Assembly: GCA_031290635.1 (NCBI GenBank)
Contig: JAITNE010000021.1
Coordinates: forward strand, 1 to 11,483
Origin: Tannerella sp.
GTDB lineage: Bacteria; Bacteroidota; Bacteroidia; Bacteroidales; Tannerellaceae
Length of the DNA: 11,483 nucleotides
Reading direction: 5' to 3'
Shown: piece after piece, positions 6,271 through 11,483 of the stretch
Numbering within the stretch: the stretch's first letter is position 1
Layout: the number at the start of each line of letters is the position of its first letter
Notes under the pieces: model-generated
Told to the model about the DNA's origin: nothing
The model's input: only the letters and a program-made list of their open reading frames with translations
Database searches by the model: none
Program-made: the position numbers and the translations under genes

Positions 6271-7638
6271 CAGATATATTCCTTTGAGGAACTCTACATG
6301 GTCTTCGTAGGGCGGGAAGAGTGGCGATGGCTGGTCGCTGAGGGCGCGTCGCAGGATGCTTTTCTTGTGAGAGAAGGTTTCGACACTCCAGCGACCCGAA
6401 TATGAACCGTGTCCGCTCTGAGCAAGTCCTCCGAAAGGAAGATTGTTATTGAGCATGTGCATAAGGGTAGAGTTGATACAACCTCCGCCGTAGAGCAGAT
6501 TGTTGACAACAGCATCCTCCGCCGACTTGTCGGTAGTATAAAGATACAGGGCGAGCGGACGTTCGCGACGGGCAAGCGTCTGTATGACGTCTTCAAGACT
6601 GTCGAATGTCATCACCGGAAATATCGGACCAAAGACTTCTTCCTGCATTATACGACTTTCCCAGGTGATGTTGTCGAGGATAGTCGGCGAAATGAAGTTA
6701 ACAGCTTCGTCCGTTTCACCTCCGAAGACAATGTTTTCGCCTTCGATAAGCCCGCGAAGCCGGTCGAAATGCCGACGGTTTATGATACGTCCGAAGTCGT
6801 TGTTATGGCGTATGTCCTCACCATAAAACCGGCGTATCTGCTGCTTCAGCGCTTCAACGAGTTCGTCTTTGCGCTCGCGATGTACCCAGATGTAATCGGG
6901 CGCAGTGCAGGTCTGACCCGCATTAATAAGTTTACCCCAGCAGATAGTGGCGACCGAGCGTTCAATATCGGCCGACTTATCTACTATGCAGGGACTTTTG
7001 CCGCCAAGTTCGAGTACGGTAGGCGTCAGATGTTCGGCGGCGGCGCGGGCTACGATTCGACCTACGGCGGCGCTGCCGGTATAGAGGATAAAGTCGAAGC
7101 GCTCTTTAAGCAGTTCGGCAGCGCCTTCTGCTCCGCATTCAATGGCGACGCAGTATTCTTCGTCGAAAGCCGTATTGATAATGTCGGCAAGGACGCGCGA
7201 GGTGGCAGGAGCTACTTCCGAGGGCTTGACCATGCAGCAGTTGCCCGCCGCCAAAGCTCCGACTAAGGGTTTGAAACTTAGAACGAAGGGATAATTCCAC
7301 GTGTTGAGTATCAGCACCGTGCCGTAGGGTTCGTAATAGATGCGGCTCTCGACCTCGCCAAACATCGGAGAAGTCGGCGCGTCTATCGGCTTGACCCACT
7401 CGTCGAGCTTCTCAACGGCGAGGTTAATCTCGTCTATCATAGCGGTTACTTCGTGAGCGAAAGCCTCAAACTCGCATTTGCCGAGGTCTGCCAGCAGTGC
7501 GTCGTCGATATCCTTGTATTTTTCGATGACGACTTGACGCAGTCGGAGCAGTTGCTGTTTGCGGTATTCAAGGTCTCTTGTCTTGCCGGTGGCAAAGCAG
7601 TTTCTCTGTTTTTGCAGCAGTTGTTTGTAATTTGACAT
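6262..7638 (-). CDS. Aldehyde dehydrogenase, class 3-like (NAD(P)+-dependent)
   Basis: A 458-residue cytoplasmic enzyme that oxidises aldehydes to carboxylates. The catalytic set is complete: Asn115 in NTWNYP, Lys138 in VKPSE, the nucleotide-site TGSAAVG (187-193), the general base Glu210 in LELGGKSP and the nucleophile Cys244 in NAGQTCTAPD. These positions match class 3 ALDH (Asn114, Glu209, Cys243) almost one for one, as does the short length and the late block NNLPFGGLAQSGHG. Members act on medium-chain, fatty or aromatic aldehydes. The true substrate is unknown. It starts at the ATG at 7638, 24 bp after the DUF3109 stop, so it is probably the third gene of a gpmI-DUF3109-ALDH operon. Its TAA lies inside a heptamer repeat, so repeat slippage could alter the last codons. 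Confidence 0.94.
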   Translation of the reverse strand: MSNYKQLLQKQRNCFATGKTRDLEYRKQQLLRLRQVVIEKYKDIDDALLADLGKCEFEAFAHEVTAMIDEINLAVEKLDEWVKPIDAPTSPMFGEVESRIYYEPYGTVLILNTWNYPFVLSFKPLVGALAAGNCCMVKPSEVAPATSRVLADIINTAFDEEYCVAIECGAEGAAELLKERFDFILYTGSAAVGRIVARAAAEHLTPTVLELGGKSPCIVDKSADIERSVATICWGKLINAGQTCTAPDYIWVHRERKDELVEALKQQIRRFYGEDIRHNNDFGRIINRRHFDRLRGLIEGENIVFGGETDEAVNFISPTILDNITWESRIMQEEVFGPIFPVMTFDSLEDVIQTLARRERPLALYLYTTDKSAEDAVVNNLLYGGGCINSTLMHMLNNNLPFGGLAQSGHGSYSGRWSVETFSHKKSILRRALSDQPSPLFPPYEDHVEFLKGIYLKS

Positions 7639-7662
7639 TTTTGTATGCTTTAATATGTTATG

Positions 7663-8241
7663 TTAATACTTTATTTTGAGATAATCACGGGCGCAGGCGT
7701 CGATGGCGCCGTACCATTCTTCGCCGAACTTGCGGACGAGCGGTTCGCGCAGAAATCGGTACAAGGGAGTCCCGGATAGACGACCGGCTGTTTCGGCAGC
7801 TCTGCAGATATTCCAGCGGCTGTAATTTACGGCTTTGTAATCGCGACACTGAGTAATGCGGACGGGATAAAGATGGCAGGATACGGGCTTGATAAAGTCG
7901 GTAAGTCCGGCACGGTAAGCCTTTTCTATCGCACAGGAACATACGCCGGAGCTGTCGTAGCAGGTGAAAACGCAGTCTTTGCCGTCAACTATGGATGTAA
8001 CAATCTCGCCGTCGCGGTCGATGTATCCGACGCCTTGATGGTTGATGACGGTCTGCGCTGCCGGCGAAAGGTCGTCCCAGATTAAAGGCAGCAGCTTGCG
8101 TATAAGGTCAAATTCTTTCTGTTCGAGGGGCGCTCCCGCATCGCCTTCGATACAGCAAGCTCCCTTGCATTGCGTGAGGTCGCAACGGAAATAACTCTCG
8201 ACCAGGTCGAGGCTGACAAGTGTATCTTCAATCCGAATCAT
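7663..8241 (-). CDS. DUF3109 family protein, cysteine-rich (YkgJ-like)
   Basis: A 192-residue protein of the DUF3109 family, common in Bacteroidota and thought to bind a metal or Fe-S cluster through conserved cysteines. Its reaction is unknown. The start is taken at the ATG at 8241 (MIRIEDTLVSLD), which matches the usual family N-terminus. An 11-residue longer frame begins only at TTG. Numbered from that longer frame, the key block is CDLTQCKGACCIEGDAGAPLE (31-51), followed by DCVFTC (100-105), CSC (112-114), SCHLYP (132-137) and isolated Cys at 143, 157 and 194. No signal peptide or membrane segment is seen. It lies 36 bp after gpmI and 24 bp before the aldehyde dehydrogenase on the same strand, which suggests cotranscription. 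Ends at TAA. Confidence 0.88.
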   Translation of the reverse strand: MIRIEDTLVSLDLVESYFRCDLTQCKGACCIEGDAGAPLEQKEFDLIRKLLPLIWDDLSPAAQTVINHQGVGYIDRDGEIVTSIVDGKDCVFTCYDSSGVCSCAIEKAYRAGLTDFIKPVSCHLYPVRITQCRDYKAVNYSRWNICRAAETAGRLSGTPLYRFLREPLVRKFGEEWYGAIDACARDYLKIKY

Positions 8242-8277
8242 CCTGTTATCTATCCAAATAAATTCCGTTCTCAAGAA

Positions 8278-9795
8278 TCATCCTGCAAGATTTGTTCCGC
8301 TCATTTCTTTTGGCTGCTCAAGTCCCATTATATGAAGCAGGGAGGGGGCTACGTCGGCAAGGATACCGTTTGAGGTGCGGGCGGCGGCGTTTTCGGTAAC
8401 ATATACGAAAGGCACAGGATTAAGCGAGTGGGCGGTGTTGGGCGAACCGTCGTCGTTGAGGGCGTGGTCGGCATTGCCGTGGTCGGCGATGATTATCACC
8501 TCATAACCCTGCTGTTTGGCGGCTTCGACGGTGTCGTGCAGACAGGCGTCAATGGCGACGACTGCTTTCTCGATGGCTTCATAAACGCCCGTATGTCCTA
8601 CCATATCGCCGTTTGCGTAGTTGCAGACGATGAAATCATACCGTCCCGTGTTGATTGCTTCTACTAACTTGTCCTTCACTTCGAAGGCGCTCATTTCGGG
8701 CTTGAGGTCGTAGGTAGCAACCTTGGGCGATGGCACGAGGATACGGTCTTCGCCCTCAAAAGGGGCTTCGCGACCGCCGTTGAAGAAGAAAGTTACGTGA
8801 GCGTACTTCTCGGTTTCGGCGATGTGCAGCTGCTTCAGATTAAGCGACGAGAGGTATTGTCCGAGCGTGTTATCGACGTTGTCCTTGTCGTAGAGGATAT
8901 GCAGACCCTTGAAAGTGGAGTCGTAAGGCGTCATGGTGAAGTATTGCAGGTTGGGGATGGTCGTCATTCCGGATTCGTCCTTTTGTGTAAGGACGGAGGT
9001 TAGTTCCTTGGCGCGGTCGTTGCGGAAATTAAAGAAGATGACAACGTCGCCTTCTTCAATCACAGCCAGCGGTTTGCCGTCCTCGACGTGCACTACGGGC
9101 TTAATAAACTCGTCCGTAACACCCTCTGCGTAGGATTCCTCCATAGCTTGAACCATATCGACAGACGGCCGACCCTTGCCCTTCGTCAGCAGGTCGTAAG
9201 CCTCGCGGACGCGCTCCCAGCGTTTATCGCGATCCATGGCATAGTAGCGTCCGACGATGGAAGCTATCTTTCCGCCGGTGGTTTTGAGATGCTCTTCAAG
9301 CTCCTTAATAAAACCTCGACCGCTTTTAGGGTCGGTATCGCGGCCATCCATAAAACAATGGACAAAGGTCTTGTTGACGCCGTAGAGCCGGGATATTTCC
9401 GTAAGTTTAAACAGATGGTCGAGCGAGCTGTGCACCCCTCCGTCCGAAACAAGTCCGAGCAGATGTATCTGTTTATCGTTCTGCCGGGCGTACTCGTAAG
9501 CCCGTTTGATTTCGGGGTTTTGGAGGATGGTATTTTCGCGGCAAGCCTTGTTGATTTTAACTAAATCCTGATAAACTATGCGTCCGGCGCCGATATTGAG
9601 GTGTCCGACTTCGGAGTTACCCATCTGACCGTCGGGCAAACCTACATTCTCGCCCGAAGCCTGCAGCCGGGAGTTGGGATAAGTCTTCAGCAGATAATCC
9701 CAGTAAGGCGTTGGGGTATTAAAGATGACGTCGTCCTTTTTCCTGTCGCCGATCCCCCAGCCGTCGCAAATAATCAAAATCGCTTTCTTCTTCAT
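8278..9795 (-). CDS. gpmI: 2,3-bisphosphoglycerate-independent phosphoglycerate mutase
   Basis: A 505-residue metal-dependent enzyme of the alkaline phosphatase superfamily that interconverts 3- and 2-phosphoglycerate in glycolysis and gluconeogenesis. It begins [16 protein letters not shown], with metal ligand Asp11, and the catalytic Ser61 lies in [13 protein letters not shown]. Other family blocks are [53 protein letters not shown] and ADHGNADHA. The start is the ATG at 9795. The frame stays open for 87 more codons to a GTG at 10056, but that part is unlike the family, contains the non-triplet 11-bp repeat and lies upstream of a -7 promoter box, so it is rejected. Stop is TGA at a normal family C-terminus (MSGTNLAG). 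It appears to be the first gene of an operon with DUF3109 and ALDH genes. The 55-base leader holds a 7-bp hairpin. Confidence 0.96.
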   Translation of the reverse strand: MKKKAILIICDGWGIGDRKKDDVIFNTPTPYWDYLLKTYPNSRLQASGENVGLPDGQMGNSEVGHLNIGAGRIVYQDLVKINKACRENTILQNPEIKRAYEYARQNDKQIHLLGLVSDGGVHSSLDHLFKLTEISRLYGVNKTFVHCFMDGRDTDPKSGRGFIKELEEHLKTTGGKIASIVGRYYAMDRDKRWERVREAYDLLTKGKGRPSVDMVQAMEESYAEGVTDEFIKPVVHVEDGKPLAVIEEGDVVIFFNFRNDRAKELTSVLTQKDESGMTTIPNLQYFTMTPYDSTFKGLHILYDKDNVDNTLGQYLSSLNLKQLHIAETEKYAHVTFFFNGGREAPFEGEDRILVPSPKVATYDLKPEMSAFEVKDKLVEAINTGRYDFIVCNYANGDMVGHTGVYEAIEKAVVAIDACLHDTVEAAKQQGYEVIIIADHGNADHALNDDGSPNTAHSLNPVPFVYVTENAAARTSNGILADVAPSLLHIMGLEQPKEMSGTNLAG

Positions 9796-9827
9796 ATCAA
9801 AATATGCTGTAATGTTAGTAAAATGCT

Positions 9828-9846
9828 GCTTTATCTGTAATAAAGC
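9828..9846 (-). other. Hairpin in the gpmI 5' leader
   Basis: Perfect 7-bp inverted repeat, GCTTTAT at 9828-9834 and ATAAAGC at 9840-9846, with a 5-base loop. It lies between the -7 box at 9851-9858 and the gpmI ATG, so it would be at the very 5' end of the mRNA. It could stabilise the transcript, but the stem is A/T-rich and may be chance. No recognised riboswitch is seen. Confidence 0.35.
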
Positions 9847-9850
9847 GCTG

Positions 9851-9858
9851 CAAAGGTA
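9851..9858 (-). promoter_or_regulatory. Bacteroidota -7 element for the gpmI operon
   Basis: The minus strand reads TACCTTTG, a perfect TAnnTTTG, ending 55 bases before the gpmI ATG. A TTG lies 23 bases upstream of it, slightly further than the usual 19-21. It marks the probable promoter of gpmI-DUF3109-ALDH and supports the shorter gpmI start. The rest of the 260-base spacer up to 10055 holds only a TTGACA(G/A) doublet near 9885 and the 11-bp array. Confidence 0.55.
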
Positions 9859-9990
9859 GTAAATATTATCGAAATATCCGGCAATTGACAGTTGACAATA
9901 AGCAAGATTGTTCGTTACGGGCAACAGGATAAACCAAAAAACAGCTGTATTTCTATCTGATTTGTGTCTAATAATCGGCGAGACCTTTTC

Positions 9991-10045
9991 TAAATCTCCG
10001 GTAATCCTCTCGTAAATCTCTCGTAATCCTCTCGTAATCCTCTCG
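9991..10045. repeat. 11-bp tandem repeat, five units
   Basis: Five head-to-tail 11-bp units: TAAATCTCCGG, TAATCCTCTCG, TAAATCTCTCG, TAATCCTCTCG and TAATCCTCTCG. The array lies between the gpmI promoter region and the stop of the AlbA_2 fragment. Eleven is not a multiple of three, which argues against coding. The period is close to one helical turn, so it could place repeated protein contacts on one face of DNA, but this is inference. Confidence 0.85.
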
Positions 10046-10055
10046 TAAAATTCCA

Positions 10056-10349
10056 CTAAACCTTAAGTTGCCATATAGAATGTGAATAATTCCCGTTATT
10101 CACAATTTTACCATTTGTCCGAAGTTCTCGAATTAAATTATCTATCCTGTTTTTCTTTTGATCATAATTCATCCATGCAGGCAGCATATTCCACAGCAGT
10201 TCATCAACATCTTTACGGCTCAAGCTGCCATGTTCTTGGATAGATTTCAGAATCCAATCGAAATATTGCTGCTTTTCAAATGCCTTGTTTTTGGAGTATT
10301 CCGCTGACGGACACGTGCGAAGCAAGTCCCGCAGGGACGTAATTTTCAT
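10056..10349 (-). pseudogene. C-terminal fragment of AlbA_2/Schlafen-type ATP-binding regulator
   Basis: The 97-residue frame from the ATG at 10349 ends at TAG. From AEYSKNKAFEKQQYFDWIL onward it resembles the C-terminal winged-helix region of Bacteroidota proteins annotated as AlbA_2-domain ATP-binding regulators or RecG-like helicases, which are usually over 400 residues long. The typical features are the N-K-A/G-F lead-in, ILKSIQEHGSLSRKDVDELLW (a helix-turn-helix-like stretch) and a final beta wing GKIVNNGNYSHSIWQL. The first 14 or so residues (MKITSLRDLLRTCP) are encoded by the REP-like palindromes at 10324-10484, so the gene seems to have lost its N-terminal AlbA_2 and ATPase domains, with repeat DNA now forming the break. 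It could survive as a small DNA-binding protein. The family call is from memory of wording and is moderate. Confidence 0.55.
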
Positions 10350-10484
10350 AACCGCAGGTAAGCGATAGCGCAACCTGCGGTAGTACATCCCCCTACAGCT
10401 GCCTGAAAGGCAGGACTTGAGTATGAGTTCTGCCTTTCAGGCAGTTGTTGTTGTGCGGTTATGAAAATATAGCCTTTCAGGCTA
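10324..10484. repeat. Cluster of nested REP-like palindromes
   Basis: Several inverted repeats are stacked here. Outer arms of 15 bp at 10342-10356 and 10454-10468 (ATTTTCATAACCGCA and its complement) enclose two inner hairpins. The first has 9-bp arms ACCGCAGGT at 10351-10359 and 10373-10381. The second has 15-bp arms CTGCCTGAAAGGCAG at 10399-10413 and 10430-10444, extendable with wobble pairs to 10396-10447. Mini-palindromes with a 3-base loop recur: GTCCC-GCA-GGGAC (10326-10338), TGCCT-GAA-AGGCA (10400-10412), its inverse (10431-10443) and TAGCCT-TTC-AGGCTA (10470-10484). This is the style of REP elements mobilised by RAYT (IS200-like) transposases. No transposase gene is present in the window. 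Confidence 0.75.
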
Positions 10485-10606
10485 CCCACGCGTCATATCA
10501 CCTTGTTTGAAATTTTTCTGGGGACTCGCAATGCGGATACATGCCACACGCGATAGCGGACAAAAAAATTGCCGAAAAATTCACCGAAAAAAAACTTCAA
10601 AAAAAG
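10485..10606. other. Spacer at the junction of two unlike regions
   Basis: With the REP cluster this forms a gene-free stretch of about 330 bases. It starts with mixed sequence (CCCACGCGTCATATCACC) and passes into A-rich runs (AAAAAAATT, GAAAAAAAACTTC) before the plus-strand promoter. GCGATAGCG at 10548-10556 also occurs in the small hairpin at 10362-10370. No ORF, hairpin or target-site duplication was recognised. Confidence 0.5.
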
Positions 10607-10635
10607 TTGACAAAGCACATTGATTTCGTTATACT
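10607..10635 (+). promoter_or_regulatory. Sigma70-type promoter for the repeat-protein gene
   Basis: TTGACA at 10607-10612 and TATACT at 10630-10635 are separated by exactly 17 bases, a near-perfect primary-sigma promoter for most bacteria. It differs from the TAnnTTTG boxes of the minus-strand genes, although GTTG with a 20-base gap to TATACTTA would be a two-mismatch Bacteroidota promoter. The leader to the ATG at 10678 would be about 35 bases and has no Shine-Dalgarno sequence. Confidence 0.6.
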
Positions 10636-10677
10636 TAATCAGACTTTTAGATTTTTTACTCCCTAAACTACCTCCGC

Positions 10678-11184
10678 ATGAAAAACAATCTCCGCATGGC
10701 TCTCTTGATTACAGGGCTTATCCTGATCGGGGCGACCGGTACGCTCTTTGCCCTCACGATTCCTGCCTCGCCCGCTGACCACGACACTTTTCTTACGACC
10801 CTTATTTTCGGCAAGAGTGGGACTTCCCAGACCTTGGTCTTGGATGCAAGCGGCTATCAGCGTCTTATCATCCCACAGAGGCTCATCGCCGGACAAGCTG
10901 ATTCCAATTCCATCGACCCGCAAGCTCTGTTCGCTGTCATTGCAGGGGGAAGAGATAATACCATAGGAGAAAATGCTGATAATTATGTGATTGGAGCAGG
11001 ATGGACGAATACTGTTGATGCCAAGAATGCTACTATCGGTGCAGGACAAGGAAATACTATTTATTCGGGTGCTGAGAACTCTTTTATTGGTGGAGGTATA
11101 AGTAATCAAATTTCAAGCTCTAACACAGAAATTGGTGGAGGAAGTGATAATGAGATTTCTGCTGAAAATTCTGTTATCCCTTGA
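10678..11184 (+). CDS. Secreted YadA-head-like repeat protein, interrupted by in-frame TGA
   Basis: The standard-code frame is 168 residues from ATG to TGA. Residues 1-6 are basic, 7-25 form a hydrophobic signal peptide or anchor, with likely cleavage near LFA-LT. The segment TLVLDASGYQRLIIPQRLIAG (about 52-72) leads into a repeat block from residue 87. Repeat starts AVIAGG, YVIGAG, ATIGAG, SFIGGG, TEIGGG and SVIP are spaced 15-17 residues apart, each followed by an xNxI segment. This is the pattern of trimeric beta-solenoid heads (YadA-like) seen in surface proteins of many lineages, including Absconditabacteria. The TGA falls where the sixth repeat needs Gly: SVIP-TGA-G-M-Q-N-I-I. The gene is probably longer, with UGA read as Gly, or is broken. 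The second half is visibly more A/T-rich than the first. No function beyond a likely surface or secreted role. Confidence 0.65.
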   Translation: MKNNLRMALLITGLILIGATGTLFALTIPASPADHDTFLTTLIFGKSGTSQTLVLDASGYQRLIIPQRLIAGQADSNSIDPQALFAVIAGGRDNTIGENADNYVIGAGWTNTVDAKNATIGAGQGNTIYSGAENSFIGGGISNQISSSNTEIGGGSDNEISAENSVIP

Positions 11185-11338
11185 GGAATGCAAAATATTA
11201 TCAATTCTACTCGAATGTTATCCGGATGGACATTTTGGTACTGGTGGTGTAGATGATATTTTCAAATATGCTTATTGTATGCCTTGGGACAAGACTTGAA
11301 CGGGGTTAATTGCTGATTATAATCCGACTAAATAATAA
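11185..11338 (+). pseudogene. Continuation of the repeat protein after TGA, frameshift and second TGA
   Basis: Directly after the TGA the same frame gives GMQNIINSTRMLSG, completing the sixth repeat. From about 11228 the plausible frame is +1: GHFGTGGVDDIFKYAYCMPWDKT, then TGA (11297-11299), then TGLIADYNPTK and tandem TAA TAA (11333-11338). Removing one base near 11227 would join the two frames, giving about 218 residues if both TGAs are glycine (VIPGG and DKTGTG). If the original frame is kept, reading UGA as Gly gives a Trp/Cys-rich tail to a TAA at 11320, which looks less natural. Either a sequencing indel in a UGA-Gly gene or true decay would explain this. Confidence 0.45.
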
Positions 11339-11361
11339 GAGAGAAAAATCTGATTTAAGAA

Positions 11362-11396
11362 AAAAGGAGGCGTGCTAACACAGCGGAACTCCTTTT
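11362..11396 (+). terminator. Candidate terminator hairpin after the repeat-protein gene
   Basis: AAAAGGAG (11362-11369) pairs with CTCCTTTT (11389-11396), with a small inner GTG-CTAA-CAC stem (11372-11381). A-tract before and T-tract at the end suit a terminator, 24 bases after the tandem TAA stops. The 5' arm can alternatively pair for 9 bp with CCTCCTTTT at 11453-11461, which weakens the call. Confidence 0.4.
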
Positions 11397-11426
11397 CGAG
11401 AGAAATGTACAATCTCTCTCTAAATC

Positions 11427-11446
11427 AATGCAAAATGCATTTTTTT
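11427..11446 (+). terminator. Small hairpin with T tract
   Basis: AATGCA (11427-11432), loop AAA, TGCATT (11436-11441), running into a stretch of seven T (11440-11446). The 6-bp stem is A/T-rich and weak, so it is at best a backup terminator. The remaining bases to the window end contain no supported gene. Confidence 0.3.
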
Positions 11447-11483
11447 ATTTGTCCTCCTTTTAAGCAGAGGATTAGAATTTTAT

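Noticed and set aside
8242..8274. An 11-residue longer DUF3109 protein starting at TTG
   Set aside because: The ATG at 8241 gives the usual family start MIRIEDTLVSLD.
9796..10056. An 87-codon N-terminal extension of gpmI from a GTG
   Set aside because: It is unlike the family, contains the 11-bp non-triplet repeat and lies upstream of a perfect -7 promoter box. The internal ATG gives the standard GpmI N-terminus.
10663..11109. Minus-strand frame opposite the repeat-protein gene
   Set aside because: It mirrors the plus-strand repeats and has no promoter. The plus strand has a promoter, signal peptide and regular protein repeats.
11218..11230. Programmed +1 frameshift site
   Set aside because: No known slippery codon, stop-codon shift site or stimulatory structure was seen. 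A sequencing indel or mutation is simpler.
11254..11322. Original-frame read-through tail with UGA as glycine to a TAA at 11320
   Set aside because: It gives a Trp/Cys-rich, unnatural sequence. The +1 frame is more protein-like and ends in tandem TAA.
11372..11483. Open frame from a GTG after AGGAGG, running off the window end
   Set aside because: The spacing of AGGAGG to GTG is only one base, the start lies inside a hairpin, and the product looks random.

Overview
The window looks like a chromosomal piece from a member of the Bacteroidota, most likely Bacteroidales. The protein sequences of the transporter, the Ntn hydrolase, the PaaI-type thioesterase, CysS, the DUF3109 protein and GpmI have the wording I associate with that order. 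Three minus-strand upstream regions carry a perfect TAnnTTTG, the Bacteroidota -7 promoter element, and none of these genes has a strong Shine-Dalgarno sequence. cysS and gpmI end at TGA at their normal C-termini, so this genome uses TGA as a stop. The closest named lineage cannot be fixed from the sequence alone.

Layout: every convincing gene from 166 to 10349 is on the minus strand, so the order of transcription is right to left. From the right these are: a broken C-terminal fragment of an AlbA_2/Schlafen-type ATP-binding regulator (10056-10349); gpmI (8278-9795), a DUF3109 metal-cluster-like protein (7663-8241) and a class-3-like aldehyde dehydrogenase (6262-7638), tightly spaced and probably one operon; cysS (4630-6099); a PaaI-family thioesterase (4096-4515); a secreted C45-like Ntn hydrolase (2839-4050); a glutamate/dicarboxylate symporter (1372-2619); a small repeat-containing ORF (843-1190); and a conserved hypothetical protein (166-825) followed by a terminator-like hairpin. 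The core is ordinary metabolism and translation: glycolysis, cysteinyl-tRNA synthesis, aldehyde oxidation and acidic substrate uptake.

The intergenic DNA is unusually rich in short tandem repeats. Heptamer arrays of different sequence sit beside the transporter, the thioesterase, cysS and the aldehyde dehydrogenase. A 21-bp (3 x 7) array lies inside the small ORF, an 11-bp array lies upstream of gpmI, and a 26-bp dispersed repeat occurs twice.

The right end (about 10324-11483) is different. A cluster of nested REP-like palindromes overlaps the truncated AlbA_2 fragment. Next comes an A/T-rich spacer with a textbook -35/-10 promoter (TTGACA, 17 bp, TATACT) and a plus-strand gene for a secreted protein with YadA-head-like [VFT]IGGG repeats. 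That ORF stops at a TGA lying exactly where the repeat demands glycine (VIP-TGA-G). After a +1 frame change, coding-like sequence continues through a second TGA, again at a plausible glycine (DKT-TGA-TG), to tandem TAA stops. This is the most interesting signal in the window. It could be a gene from a lineage that reads UGA as glycine (Absconditabacteria/Gracilibacteria, code 25), acquired or chimerically joined to a Bacteroidales contig, or an ordinary decaying gene. I saw no rRNA, tRNA, CRISPR array or intact insertion sequence.
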